Of a DNA stretch of 64,000 nt, positions 11,435-22,479 are shown in pieces; within the stretch, counting starts at the first letter, position 1, and the number at the start of each line of letters is the position of its first letter. The notes beneath the pieces are model-generated. The model was not told where the DNA came from. It made no database searches and worked only from the letters and a program-made list of their open reading frames with translations. This stretch comes from Eretmocerus hayati. Its lineage: Eukaryota; Arthropoda; Insecta; Hymenoptera; Aphelinidae. The translations under genes and the position numbers were made by a program. The stretch spans positions 158,105,121 to 158,169,120 of the forward strand of contig CM056742.1 in the NCBI GenBank assembly GCA_029851415.1, given 5' to 3'.

Positions 11435-14106
11435 TCGAATACATAAAATAAGATATTTCGCTCTCATCTCGGTTAGGCGCTGAACTAACCTACAATTCTG
11501 CAATTATCTGCACACATTCGAGGCGTTTAAACTTTTTGCGGGTCTGGTATAGCCGTTTAATTTTTCAGTTGACGATCAAGAGAAACTTTTAAGATATCAA
11601 ACCCGGAAATATCTGGGTACTCGTCTATGGGTATGCTTCCCTTGCGAGTCGTACATGCCGCTGTGCGTGTTTTTGTAGTCTCGAGGGCTTCAAACTTATT
11701 TAGTATTATTGGTTCATCACAATTGGATAGAGTTGATAAGTCACAAAGATTGTATGGCACCTTAGGCAAAGTGAAAACCGAATCCTGGCGCCCAGAATAT
11801 TTATGGGATATTCTATTTCGACCCACGGGGTAATTAATCTACCGATCCACTAAAGTTGAAAAAAGTATGTCATCTCCGTCTAATTTCCATCCACTGACTT
11901 CGAAACCTGAGAATGTTGGATTCCCAAGTGAAATGTCCGTGCAATATATTGGAGCGGGAGCACTTTATACCATGAAATCTCCAATTGCCAGGACTATGGG
12001 CATCGATTTTGCTCGGAAAGCACTCAGTAAGGAAGTTCTGTTTAGTGCACCAAGCGAAAAAACAGATCGCTCCTCCGATTTTAGAGAATTTTCTCTCTTT
12101 TCCTCTACGCAATCATGGTTTGAGATGTTCAACAAGTATATGTGAATAAAGCGAATCGTAAAGGGAAATTATTGAGCTGGTAGTTCAGATGAAGGTTAAT
12201 CAAAAGGCGCGGTAGCGCCTTGCTGGCGAGTATATATAGAAGAAAAACTCGCAGCGCTGCCGTAGCCTTATATACGCCAAGTTGGGGTTTTTTAACCTCT
12301 CGTTCTGCCTCGATCATAGAATATTATGTATTCTTGCGCTTATCAGACACGATGTGCCCCAGTAATCGCAAGTTTGATCATTTCTCTATCGAAATACTAT
12401 TTTGTTTCGTCGTTGAATGAACTAATGGCATCGTTCCACGACCGACAAATTTGAGACCCTCCCCGACGAAATTCATCGTGGATTTTCGTCTTCAGCCACT
12501 TTCGAGATTCGACTCATCTCGAAGTCGACACTGCGTCGGTGTGACACAATCGGCCTTGTGTGCGTGAATGAGCGACTAGCAAGCTAGCAGACCATATTCA
12601 CCATTCAGGTTTCTGTTCCAGATGAGTGTTTACTCTCTGCACGTGTATATCACATACAGTGAAGATTTAATACAAATTGATGCCAATCTCATTGTTGGTC
12701 TATTAGTGAAAAAGAAGCCATCTGATGTATGCTTTCTTGTTTGCAGTGATTTAAAAATGATGGTCTGATGGCCAAAATGTGTGCCATTCTTGCTGTTGTG
12801 CAGTGCAAGGTGAAATGTCAAGAATAATCTTCAAAATATATTTGGAGAGTTTATGATGCATGGGTGCCATTAAGCATCAATGTACATTTTATCAGTGAAT
12901 TGATTTTTACTTCCTCCGATACTTGAGATAGACCTAACACTGAAGCTATAAATTGTGTATCTCAAGTTCATAATCTACTCTATAGTGAGAGAATTAGATT
13001 GCAACCAATGTATTACCCATTCAAGCTATTTCTCATATCTCACCAAAAACTTATTCGGGTCCAACACAAGAGAGATCGTCTCTCACATTTAGATGTTGTG
13101 GGACTGGTCAGTCCTATTAGTGACTGTGGAACAGTTGTTTTGATATGTGTATTAAGGATCTCTGATGCTGCTCTAATCAATTCTATATACTTTCATTGCA
13201 TATCACTGTACATCTTAGTCTTGGCTACACTTTTACTCTTGATTTATGGGTCTGAGCTGTTTTGACGTGCCACTTACATTTATGCTAAAGACTTCATCTA
13301 GAGCTAGTGGGCATATGTCAATTCCTAAATAGGTCTAATTAAGAGTTGTTCAGGGATCATCTGATTGATTAAAATTATGATTGAGAAAGAGTAGCACATT
13401 GACGCTCTTAGAGAAAACTGGTAAGTTGAACTTGGAAAAATGTAGGGCGAAGAAGTCAATTAATAGAAACTGGATCCATACATTCATCTGAGTGTACTTT
13501 GAGGATCATTCTGTCTGGCATCAAAGCACTTCTCACATAACGCTATTGAATCTTCATTCTCAAAATGAGTTCTCACGCAGCACTTGAACTTCTTAATGTG
13601 TCACAGATAATCAATGTCCTGGTTGAAATTTGTTCAAGTTTTTGGTTTTCAAATAGTGTTGAGAAACAGATGTATTGTTATAGTTCCATGTTTCATTTGT
13701 TAGTCACCCATCAGTTGGTCATTTTGGTGGTTGGGATCCTCTCTTCTTGGAGAGCGGATGAACCAACTCGTGTAAGGAATTTTCAAAATTCAGAAGTTTC
13801 TCATCAACTGAAAACCTTGTACTATTAAAAGTAGAGTTGGGAGTCTTTGCATCAACTCAAGTTGAATTTCATGAACTAATTCCAAGTTTTGCTATCAAAA
13901 ACAAAAAGTTGTACTGGTCCAGATTCTGTTGCTTGGGATTCAAAAATATTTATCTTGGAACATAGCACACTGCTGTTCATTGGAGGGATAATTTTTAAGA
14001 ATAAGATATGAATAATTGATATCGGTTTTTCTACATGTTACTATTCACAGTTTATATTTGTCAATCTGGGAATTTTCAATCATTGCCATAGCCAAGTCCT
14101 GAAATC

Positions 14107-14892
14107 TTCCCCCCTCCCACTTTACTTTTTCCAAAAGTCTAACTTGGCGAGTATCACCATCCTTTCCTCCCATAACTTCATCTGAGATCAAAGTGTGAAT
14201 TTCAATTCTTGAGGGTCATGAGATCAGGGGAAACATGTCGAGTAACTTTTTACCAAAATCTAAACGTCAAACAAATGAAGAGAGATTGCAAAATATTGAT
14301 TTCAATTCTTGAGAGTCATGAGATCAGGAAAAGTATGTCGAGTAATTTTTTTGCAAAATCTGAATGTGAAATGCATGAAAAATTATTTATTACATCACAA
14401 TCTGATTATCTCTCTGTAAGTTTGCCTCAACTTGAATTACTCACCATCTTTACTGACTTCCAAACTGGAACGATCAATGCTAGATTGAATTTTCTCACTT
14501 CTGTTTTTTTTATTGGTCTATTATTCGCAATATATTTTAAGGAAAGAAGAGATGGTGAGTAACTCAAGTTGAGTCAAACTTACAGAGAGATAATCAGATT
14601 GTGATGTAATAAATAATTTTTCATGCATTTCACATTCAGATTTTGCAAAAAAATTACTCGACATACTTTTCCTGATCTCATGACTCTCAAGAATTGAAAT
14701 CAATATTTTGCAATCTCTCTTCATTTGTTTGACGTTTAGATTTTGGTAAAAAGTTACTCGACATGTTTCCCCTGATCTCATGACCCTCAAGAATTGAAAT
14801 TCACACTTTGATCTCAGATGAAGTTATGGGAGGAAAGGATGGTGATACTCGCCAAGTTAGACTTTTGGAAAAAGTAAAGTGGGAGGGGGGAA
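14107..14892. mobile_element. Long near-perfect palindrome: 343-bp arms, 100-bp spacer
   Basis: Arms 14107-14449 and 14550-14892 are inverted copies with no length difference and few mismatches. Translations of the two arms on opposite strands give the same 70-residue string, which only reflects the DNA symmetry. Within each arm a 100-bp unit (TTCAATTCTTGAG...) is itself tandemly repeated, at 14201 and 14301 in the left arm. Ends are TTCCCCCCTCCCAC and its complement, with no evident target-site duplication. If transcribed with the Rbp6 pre-mRNA it would fold into a very long hairpin. It could be a fold-back transposon or a hairpin-RNA locus. Confidence 0.85.
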
Positions 14893-15402
14893 TATTGAAT
14901 AAACAAGAAATGGAAGCAATTCATATTATTTATTAGAGAAATGATATCACCGACTCATCTCAGTTCTCTCCGGTCGTGATATTAATAGCCGATCAATGTA
15001 GAAAAATGGTTATTATTTTGTCTCATCCTCCAATCATAACAATCTTACTATGTACTTCTTTGTCAGTTGAAAAGGATTGACATCCCCTGTAAGTTTCAAA
15101 ATGCATCTCTTACATATAATTTCCATCCGATACAATTTCTGAAATAAATTAGCAACAGCAAAGATGAATATCATTCTTGTCTCTGTCGAGGATATCATTT
15201 TGAACATGCAAACAAGGAAAGGAGACTGTTGATTGCAATACTTCAGAATACAGTACGCAGAGAATAATTTCAAATAAACATACTCTGCAAGGCATTGAAA
15301 ATGCTAAATATTCATAAAACCAGTTGAGATTTTTGATAGATCATGAATTGGGAATGTCAACTGAAAACATTGGCTTTTCATAGACTTTGAGTGTGGATAG
15401 TT

Positions 15403-15666
15403 TCAACATTCTTGCTCGTGTGTTGATACTAGTTGTACAGCTGAATGAATATTTGTTGGGATGAGGACTAAATCTTTGGTTCTCCTCAAAAAGATCAATT
15501 CTTTGAAATCAGTGTTTTGGTGGTCAAGGCCCAGAAGCTCGCCCAGAAGAGTTGCTTCAGTTGTTGAGCAACTGATTCTTTGTGAACGTTGAAATTTTAT
15601 TTCACTTGAGTTATCCGCATACCAGAATATTGAACCTGCAAAATGAGGATCAATTTCAGAATCCAA
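15403..15666 (-). pseudogene. Copia-type pol fragment (RNase H region)
   Basis: This 87-codon open frame contains GSIFWYAD, then ISCSTTEAT and further on FKELIFLRR and SAVQLV. The order matches the Copia RNase H domain, where a SxSTTEAE motif is followed by a helix containing WL and then DNxSAIxL. Here the acidic Asp-Asn before SA is replaced (IHSAV), and no reverse transcriptase, integrase or LTR remains recognisable nearby. It is a dead fragment of a Ty1/Copia retrotransposon inserted antisense to Rbp6. Confidence 0.6.
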
Positions 15667-17274
15667 GACGCATGACTATAAGATGATGAATGGAAAGACA
15701 TTCTATGGAATAAAGTGGATAAGAAACATGTTTCAGATATAATGTCATTTTTTGAATACTGCTGGGATTTATACCCAAAAACTTATTGTAAAGGTGAGAA
15801 ATTCATTGCGAAGAAGATGAATAGATACCCTTAGACCTTGAAAATTTTTTTTGATGGTTGAAATCTAATGGAGAGTTTTCTATTACGATCAACGCCTACT
15901 TCATTATGGTTGTGCTTCATGTTAGTTATGCACACATATAGAAGGTTAGACCTGTGGAATAAAAATGAATATTAGAACACAGCATAAATCCAGGGTTTGA
16001 TGAAATACTATTTGAACTAACGACATGTGGGGCAGATGTTTCTGTAGTAATTCCACATATTATTGCATTGATGAACATCGTAAGCTGCAAATAAAAATAC
16101 CAGTAATCCAATACAAACATAAAACATAAGCTATAACTTCCTCACATCTCACATTAAAAGCGAGTTGAGACCGTTGCCAGCATAGGCACTGCATCGCCAG
16201 CCAGAATTCAAATGCAGATCAACTGCCATCATAAAAGTAGATACCACAGTCGAATGACATGATCATCATGAGTGATAGGCAGAGCTCTGAAATTCAAGAA
16301 ATGATTGCATTCTTATGAGATTGAAAGAGTGTGGGAACAAAAAGGGTAGAACTCCAAATTCGTGCATTCATACTTGAATGATCTTGCTTATTCTATTGTG
16401 TAAGTAAGATTAGAGGTACACCAGATATTGCATAACTGGTATTACCATTGACCATGCTTGAGGAGAGAACAGTTGCTTCTGACAAAAAAAAATTGTACGG
16501 TATAGCACATCTGTCTACGATTTCAATGTTGTTATAATGAATGAGTTTGCATGTGATCAATAATAAGTCTGAACTAAATAACTGAGAGTGTAATTGTGGG
16601 TGTTGAAACAACTCTTTCATGGATCCTGACAAAAACAACATTGATGCGTTGCTCATGCACATATATACATGATGTGATTGGAGGTTTATCAGTAGAGGAC
16701 AAGCACAAATGTGATTGCAATTGTAGCACATATGAAAAATTGGTGAAAAAATCAAACATTCCTATCGAGTATACAAACATTGAGAAATGTTTGCTGAAAT
16801 GCAGAGCACTCAACTTGCCACAGAAAATTGAAGGCACTATACACGTGCACATAACCTCTTCACCAAACAGAATGTTGTTATTTCTGATGTGAGAGTTGAA
16901 CTACACCAAACACTACAGCATTTCACCTGCATTGAATCCTTTTGATTATTGAAAATACTCTCACGCACTTACACTCGTTAGAAGTTACTTATACCTAATG
17001 CTCTACTAGCTCGTCTCTGCTGATGCGTTGACGATGTCAGACAATGTCGAGTGATGTCGAGCCATTCTGCTATTGCTCGTTCGCTGCAGTTCCCTGTCTG
17101 CTCCGCTCCGAACTGGATGAACTGGATAATCCCAAACTCGACACACCGGAATAATCAGAATATTCTTTTTGAACTCGAGTCATCTTTTTTCGCAAATCAA
17201 AAAGACCCGAACCGTATTTGAAAAAGGCCCCATCCTATTATTTTGGGCCATTAACTTCTTTCAAGATAATGAAG

Positions 17275-17416
17275 ATCTCATTTCAAGAGGAAAAACTCGT
17301 ATTTCAAGAGGAGGGCTCTTACTTCGAGAGGAACTCTCTTGAATCAAGAGAAATTGGGCGATGTACCTTCTCATTTTGAGAGGTCAAGTCTTAACAGAGT
17401 GTAGCGATTTTAAGAG
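17275..17416. repeat. Second array of CTC...AAGAG palindromes
   Basis: Repeated units include ATCTCATTTCAAGAG, CTCGTATTTCAAGAG, CTCTTGAATCAAGAG, TCTCATTTTGAGAG and GATTTTAAGAG. The array is the same type as the one about 6 kb upstream, and the flanks of the two arrays are not obviously homologous. Confidence 0.65.
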
Positions 17417-17765
17417 ATCTTGTTTATGTGAAGCTCATTTTCCATCATTCATATGGACTCAATAATAATCAATGATCGCCATAACTACGTATCCCTACAA
17501 TGGATTTTTCTACTCATTTTTTTATACATGCCCGAATCTAGTATCACAGTAACTTCCTCGCTCGCAGAATTGCGCGTAAAATCTTTGCGCATTGCGCTCT
17601 CAGAGATGTATCCTACGCGTACATCGAACAAGAAGCAAGCTCACAATAAAGAGACAAAACTACACGCCACTACAATTACTGTCGAGGGTCTACGTGTAGC
17701 CCCTGCAGTGCGCTGTGGTTGCCACTCGAGTCGTTGGTTTGTGTCTCGGGTACTCAGAGCTGACC

Positions 17766-17799
17766 TGACGACGACGACGACGACAACGACGACAATACC
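17766..17799. repeat. (ACG)n microsatellite
   Basis: A run of GACGACGACGACGAC with one interruption (ACAACGACGACA). It is intronic and produces poly-Thr and poly-Val frames that are not genes. Confidence 0.85.
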
Positions 17800-18321
17800 A
17801 TACAGTGTGAGCGTTTGCATTTGGATGTGACACTTTACATGACAGGGAATAACAGCCCCCAACGTGTTGGTCGCATTGCTACTGCATCTCTTACTCTATC
17901 TATCTCTAAGCTACATCAGTGTATGTGTTACTGTTGCTGTTTCTACTGCAGTAGCACTTGCCCAAGCAGCGTAGCTTGTTAAATTCAGAAACGGTGACGA
18001 CGAAGCTCGAATATAGCCTATATAGCTCTAGCTTGAAGCTGTGCGCAATATTTCGGCACGTCTTATTTAATTAGTCAACCTCTCCGCACTGCTGAGTTGT
18101 TAGCCCGTGATGAGGATAAGAGCAAGTCCAAGAGAGATGACCTTTTCCGTCATCTGTATTTTTATTTTCCTTTGTAGGCAATTTTTCACTGCTCTGATTT
18201 TTTTTTTCCTTGCTGGGAAGAGTGATACTTGGATGAGTTTTCGTTTGTGCGTGGTCAGCGAAAGTTGAGAATTGTGTGGTAACGATTGGTGAGCCTTACT
18301 TATGAGATCTTCGAACTACTG

Positions 18322-19340
18322 TACCGTCAACCAGGGTAACTTGCAGACAAGGGGTAACTTTGGGACAACCCATGAAAGAGTGATTATTATGTATGGTCTA
18401 CCAGGCAGATGAACGCACGACTCTAACACCTGTTCTGTCCACTTTGAACACGTTTGGGCAATGTTTCGCGATGACGAAAGTGCCTCCGTCAGCCTTTGTG
18501 CTCATTTATGACAGACTTCTTCAGAAGTATGTTTCTACTTCAACAAAGAATCTTTCGGAAAAATTAGTGTGGCTCCGAATCCTATAGGATGACTCTCAGG
18601 TATCTGATCTAGATATCACTCGTGTGTATAAATATCCCAACGATTTCATCATTACATTAGTGTAGTTTCTCCCACTTTCGATTTTGTGAAAACTAAAAAG
18701 TATGCGTATTTTCTGAACCCGGCTGATTTTGGAACACGACTTTGAGCGCCTATAACTCTGACCAAGAACGTCCGAAATTTACTTTAACACGTTTGCTGGG
18801 GCGGGACGTACCGGTGTGCACCGCGTGTCTTTCCCCCAGTGCTGAGAATTTCGGCCTTATGGAAAATAATATGAAGCATAGCCCAGTGGTGGGCTCCGCC
18901 GCATGCAAAAGGATCACCGATCTCAGCCTCCGCGCAGCGAACGTGTCAACACACGTCAATCAAAATCGGGAACCGTGAGCTTTTGATTGACGACAGACAC
19001 GATGCAATTTTAATGCGTTTGATGCAAGATAAATGAGGAGGAAGATGCGATATTTGTCCCAAAGTTACCCCAGTTGACAATAGCCGTAAAATCCCCCAAA
19101 TGATGCATGCTGTCCCAATAATACCCCAAATTAGTTCAATTTTGGGATCCGACTTTGAGCGCTCATAGTTCCATGCAAGTTTGTCAAAATGGACTTTACC
19201 AAACTTTCGATCGAAAGTTGAAACTCCGAGCTTTCAATTGACCACAGATACAATCCGAACCTGATACGAGATGTACAAGTACCACGAGTTTTCACAAAGA
19301 AGATGCATTCCCTGTTGAAAATTTACCCCAGTTGACGGTA
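18322..19340. mobile_element. Non-autonomous TIR element, ~1 kb, possible TA target site
   Basis: The left end TACCGTCAACCAGGGTAACTT is matched by an inverted right end AATTTACCCCAGTTGACGGTA; an additional internal copy, AAAGTTACCCCAGTTGACAA, lies near 19060. Two internal blocks, at about 18730 and 19142, share GACTTTGAGCGC plus flanking similarity. Motifs of the form GTCAACxGGGGTAACTTTGGG run both ways through it. No transposase frame is present. The duplicated interior suggests a nested or rearranged pair of elements. Confidence 0.6.
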
Positions 19341-19570
19341 TTTATTTTCGATAATCATCAATTTTTGTTCTTGGAAGAGCAAGACAGTTGGCTGAACAAG
19401 AGGAATAGATATATGTTATTTCCTTCCGAAAATTTTCTGTATTTCGTCAGGAACTTTCTGAGTTGAATAAGATAATCATTCTCACATTTGCAAAAGAAGT
19501 CATCTCCTCACTAGTGCAGAAAAGCTCGTAATTTGGAGCTCATCTCCTAAGAGCCTTATAAAATAGGCCC

Positions 19571-19590
19571 ATCTAAGGAATTCCTTAGAT
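19571..19590. repeat. Perfect 20-bp palindrome
   Basis: ATCTAAGGAATTCCTTAGAT is fully self-complementary. It stands alone in the intron; no larger inverted repeat extends from it. Confidence 0.7.
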
Positions 19591-20687
19591 TAAATTTTTG
19601 TTGCCCGATCATTCTATCAATGTGTATCAAATCATTACTCTCCATGACATCTCATCTTTTGAAACCACAGCTTGATATTTCAACATACCGAGGGACCTCA
19701 GAACGCTGGAGGTGTGACTGTGCATAACATTAATTACTTGTCTACCTGTGTTGACGTTCTAAAGAGAAGAGCATGAACATATTAATTGGAGTCTCAAGTT
19801 GTAAGACTATGAAAGTGGAGCACCATGCGTGCCTAAGCATTTGATTAATTCTGATTAACTTATCATCACGTAGACCTTGTACTTGTCGCAACACTTGCTG
19901 ACTACCTTAATTCGCATAATCTTTCGCTTGAGCAAACTGTATTAAATCTGTTTTTCGACTCACTTACCTGACAGAACACTCCTCTTTCTCTACAAAAAAA
20001 TGTGCCTAACGACTTGCGACTTGGACCTCTTTCACTCATACTGATGTCAACTAACTTTGCTACATATTTATAGTAATGAATGTGCGAGGAGAGATTGTAA
20101 TCTTCTAGGGAGTCGTAAGATTTTCTATTGGTTGCATCGAAAGCAGTTCATTAACATGCCGGACAATACGATCTCTAACTCTTGATTGTCTATATCATAA
20201 CACCAAACGTATAGTAATTCTGGTTGAGTGGTGATGCTGACATTTTTGTATTGAAATTGGGCTGTGATAGATTATTTTTTAGTGAGTATGAGATTAAGTT
20301 ATTTCCGTTAGCAAATTGTAGAATGATCAGAATTGGGTACAGTAAAAAATTTGTTTACGCAAGTAATCTTGAAACAGGAGCAGCCCCCTCGTTTGAGCCA
20401 AGAGTAATGGTATTAAGAAGCCCTTGAATGCTACTGACTCCAGACCTTCGACTAAAACCAAGCTTCTTTCCACCCTGTCTCCTTCTTCCCCTACTGTACA
20501 TCCCCTCGCTCCTTGCTGCATAATGCCACCAAATCCATCTCATCGATTATCAGAATTTGCTTGAAAGTCACTTCTTACGCACTGCCTACGAGCAGTTGGC
20601 AATCATCTCAACACTCGTGAAATTGATTTTCCATGTCTTATTAGCTTAAGGCGATGCGGTCACCGTGCACGCCGAACTTTGTTCACA

Positions 20688-20817
20688 GAACTCTCAAAAT
20701 CTTTTTCAATATGGGCTAAACGACAAGTTATCCAGGCTTTATTATCATCTAACTTGGCCTGGATATCTCTTCGTTTAGCCCAAATTGGACTAGATTTTGA
20801 GAGTTTTGTGAACGAAA
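20688..20817. mobile_element. Compact hairpin element, ~50-60-bp arms
   Basis: The left arm (TTTGTTCACAGAACTCTC ... GGGCTAAACGA ... ATCCAGGC) is mirrored by the right arm (GCCTGGATAT ... TCGTTTAGCCC ... GAGAGTTTTGTGAACGAAA) around a spacer of about 19 nt. The whole 130-bp unit would fold into one imperfect hairpin. It could be a miniature MITE or, less likely, a long microRNA-like precursor. Confidence 0.65.
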
Positions 20818-21463
20818 ATGTGCCAATTTGTAGGTTAGAAAGTACCCCCGGGCAAGTTATTCTCGTTTATTAGTGATAGTCTTGTGATTGGTGACAAATA
20901 ATGAGTTGTTCACCACAATTCAGATGATAATACGTAATGGAGGAATCGTCTCCGACTTCGTTTCGTGAAAATTTTGAGTTACATCTAAATGAGATACAAT
21001 TCACGTGTTGCACGGCGATCGCATCGTCTTAACAAAAATTTTGAAACTATGATGGATATTTTTCGCTGTTATAGCATCTCGAGTTTGCGATCATTCGGAG
21101 GGAATTTCGCAGCAGAAAAACGGCGCAATGATCCACAATTTCCCATCGACATCACGCGAGTGATGTTATTCAAATTTCATTGTCCGATTTGGGCATTTGA
21201 CGATCTACTCATTCGCCCTGTTCCTCCCTACAAGTGTCTCTCACAGCTCGAAATTCGTCACTTAGCCACCGTCTAACGAGCACCATACTTGTAGGCGCGA
21301 GGGGCCCACGCCGGGCCTACACTCGCGCTTCAAATTTTCTGCATACCCGTTCACAGTCATCTGAACATAACTCATCTACACTAATTTCCCAGTATGATTA
21401 TTTCGAGAATATCCCGTATACATTCTCACATCTAATTCTCAAAAAGGTCTCCAGAATTCTATT

Positions 21464-21943
21464 TCAACACCTTGCCCAATCATTTGGTAGCAGAGCGTGG
21501 TTCTCATTGCTGTCAGTGGGGCTATTTGTTGCTCGAAAGCCATACTGCGAGCACGCACAGATTCCACAGCTTCGATACGCGTTTTGAACCAATCTAGTGA
21601 GTCGCGGAATCCACGCCCATCGACGGATGTCGCTGAGCATTAGTTGAATGCCACCGTGCAAAGTGGCTGAGTGTATTCCTTTCACCATATTTTCAACAAT
21701 AGGGCTGTGACTAGAGAAAATGACTGGATGAATATCACTGTACAAGAACCAAGCGTTTTGCAATCTACAACCCACTTGTGGAATTCTTGTATCATCAAAA
21801 AATGGACCGAGATGACAAATATCACCCGATTTCGGAATTTTGTTCAAATTTGACTTGAGCGCGTTAATTTTTGGGGTTAAGTGCTGACAATGAATCACTC
21901 TGATAAGAGAATTCATTTGCAAGTTGGACTCCCAATCAATCAA
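21464..21943 (-). pseudogene. BEL/Pao retrotransposon pol fragment (integrase N-terminal region)
   Basis: The 159-codon frame carries, in the order seen in Pao-type pol, RVGGRL-like VGCRLQNAWF, a HPVIFSSHSP segment, then LHGGIQLMLSDIRRWAW followed by RSCGICA. In BEL/Pao elements this is the linker from RNase H into the HHCC zinc-binding domain of integrase. The family HGG and the CxxC pair are kept. The frame ends at NDWARC before the DDE core, and no LTRs are recognised around it. It is a broken, inactive fragment antisense to Rbp6. Confidence 0.8.
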
Positions 21944-22108
21944 AAACGCCCTTGTGGTAAAAAGATGTTAGACCCTCCTGAGTCTTCCACTCGCAATAGT
22001 TTGGCTGTGCGGGGTAGAATATAATCATCCATCCTCTGGAACTAGGACAAGTCCTCGGAATTCGTGCATCGAAAACCTCGACGCTCAATCTCCCAACAAT
22101 TATTATTG

Positions 22109-22327
22109 AACAGGGTTTGACACGAAACTGATTTTTGAAATTCAGTTCATTTGGGATCGGGGGGGGGGGGGGTCAAACTTGTGTAAGAATTTTGGAGATG
22201 TAACCCATAATTTTGTTGCTGTGCATTCAAGATGAACGGAGATCAATTCCAAAGTTATCATAGAACTCTGATCCCCCGATCCAAAATGAACCGAAATTCA
22301 GTAATCAGTTTCGTGTCAAACCCTGTT
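22109..22327. mobile_element. MITE with ~55-bp terminal inverted repeats
   Basis: The left end AACAGGGTTTGACACGAAAC and continuing sequence to the GGATCGGGGG tract are repeated inverted at the right end (ATCCCCCGATCC ... GTTTCGTGTCAAACCCTGTT). A G14 run (22159-22173) marks the inner end of the left repeat. It is 219 bp long, has no coding, and lies about 100 bp upstream of the acceptor of the second RRM2 exon. Confidence 0.8.
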
Positions 22328-22430
22328 ATCGAATGACGAGATAAAAGAGTAATCAACATCGCATGACTTCATCAGTTACTTGACACAAAATTCTCGTGAT
22401 CTCACGGTATGGTCTATCTTTCTGTTGCAG

Positions 22431-22479
22431 ATTGAGGACGCGATGCTCATGTTCGACAAACAAACCAACAGGCACAGAG
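22431..22479 (+). CDS. Rbp6: Rbp6 exon: middle of RRM2
   Basis: This 49-nt exon encodes IEDAMLMFDKQTNRHR plus the first base of a Gly codon, i.e. strands 2-3 of RRM2 up to the RNP1 motif. The residues continue exactly from the previous exon (EQFGP then IEDAML) and match the Musashi/Rbp6 family. The acceptor is TTTCTGTTGCAG and the donor GTAAGA. The intron after it is phase 1. The exon is bounded by introns of 19.5 and 27.9 kb, so recognition is by exon definition. Confidence 0.96.

Larger units (their letters stand above)
2909..22430 (+). other. Rbp6: Rbp6 intron, 19.5 kb
   Basis: The intron is bounded by GTGAGT and by a pyrimidine-rich tract ending in GCAG. Contents from left to right: microsatellites (5.5-5.6 kb), a small hairpin (6.0 kb), composite tandem repeats (6.4-7.3 kb), an inverted-repeat element (8.5 kb), the first CTC-AAGAG array (11.3 kb), a long palindrome (14.1-14.9 kb), a Copia remnant (15.5 kb), the second CTC-AAGAG array (17.3 kb), a TIR element (18.3-19.3 kb), a hairpin element (20.7 kb), a BEL/Pao remnant (21.5-21.9 kb) and a MITE (22.1-22.3 kb). 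I recognise nothing in 2909-5500, 7340-8500, 8840-11310, 11440-14100, 15670-17270 or 19600-20680, apart from short open frames with no family resemblance. Confidence 0.9.

Noticed and set aside
14209..14790. Two frames on opposite strands encoding the same 70 residues
   Set aside because: The identity is caused by the 343-bp palindrome, not by a duplicated gene; the frames lack any domain.
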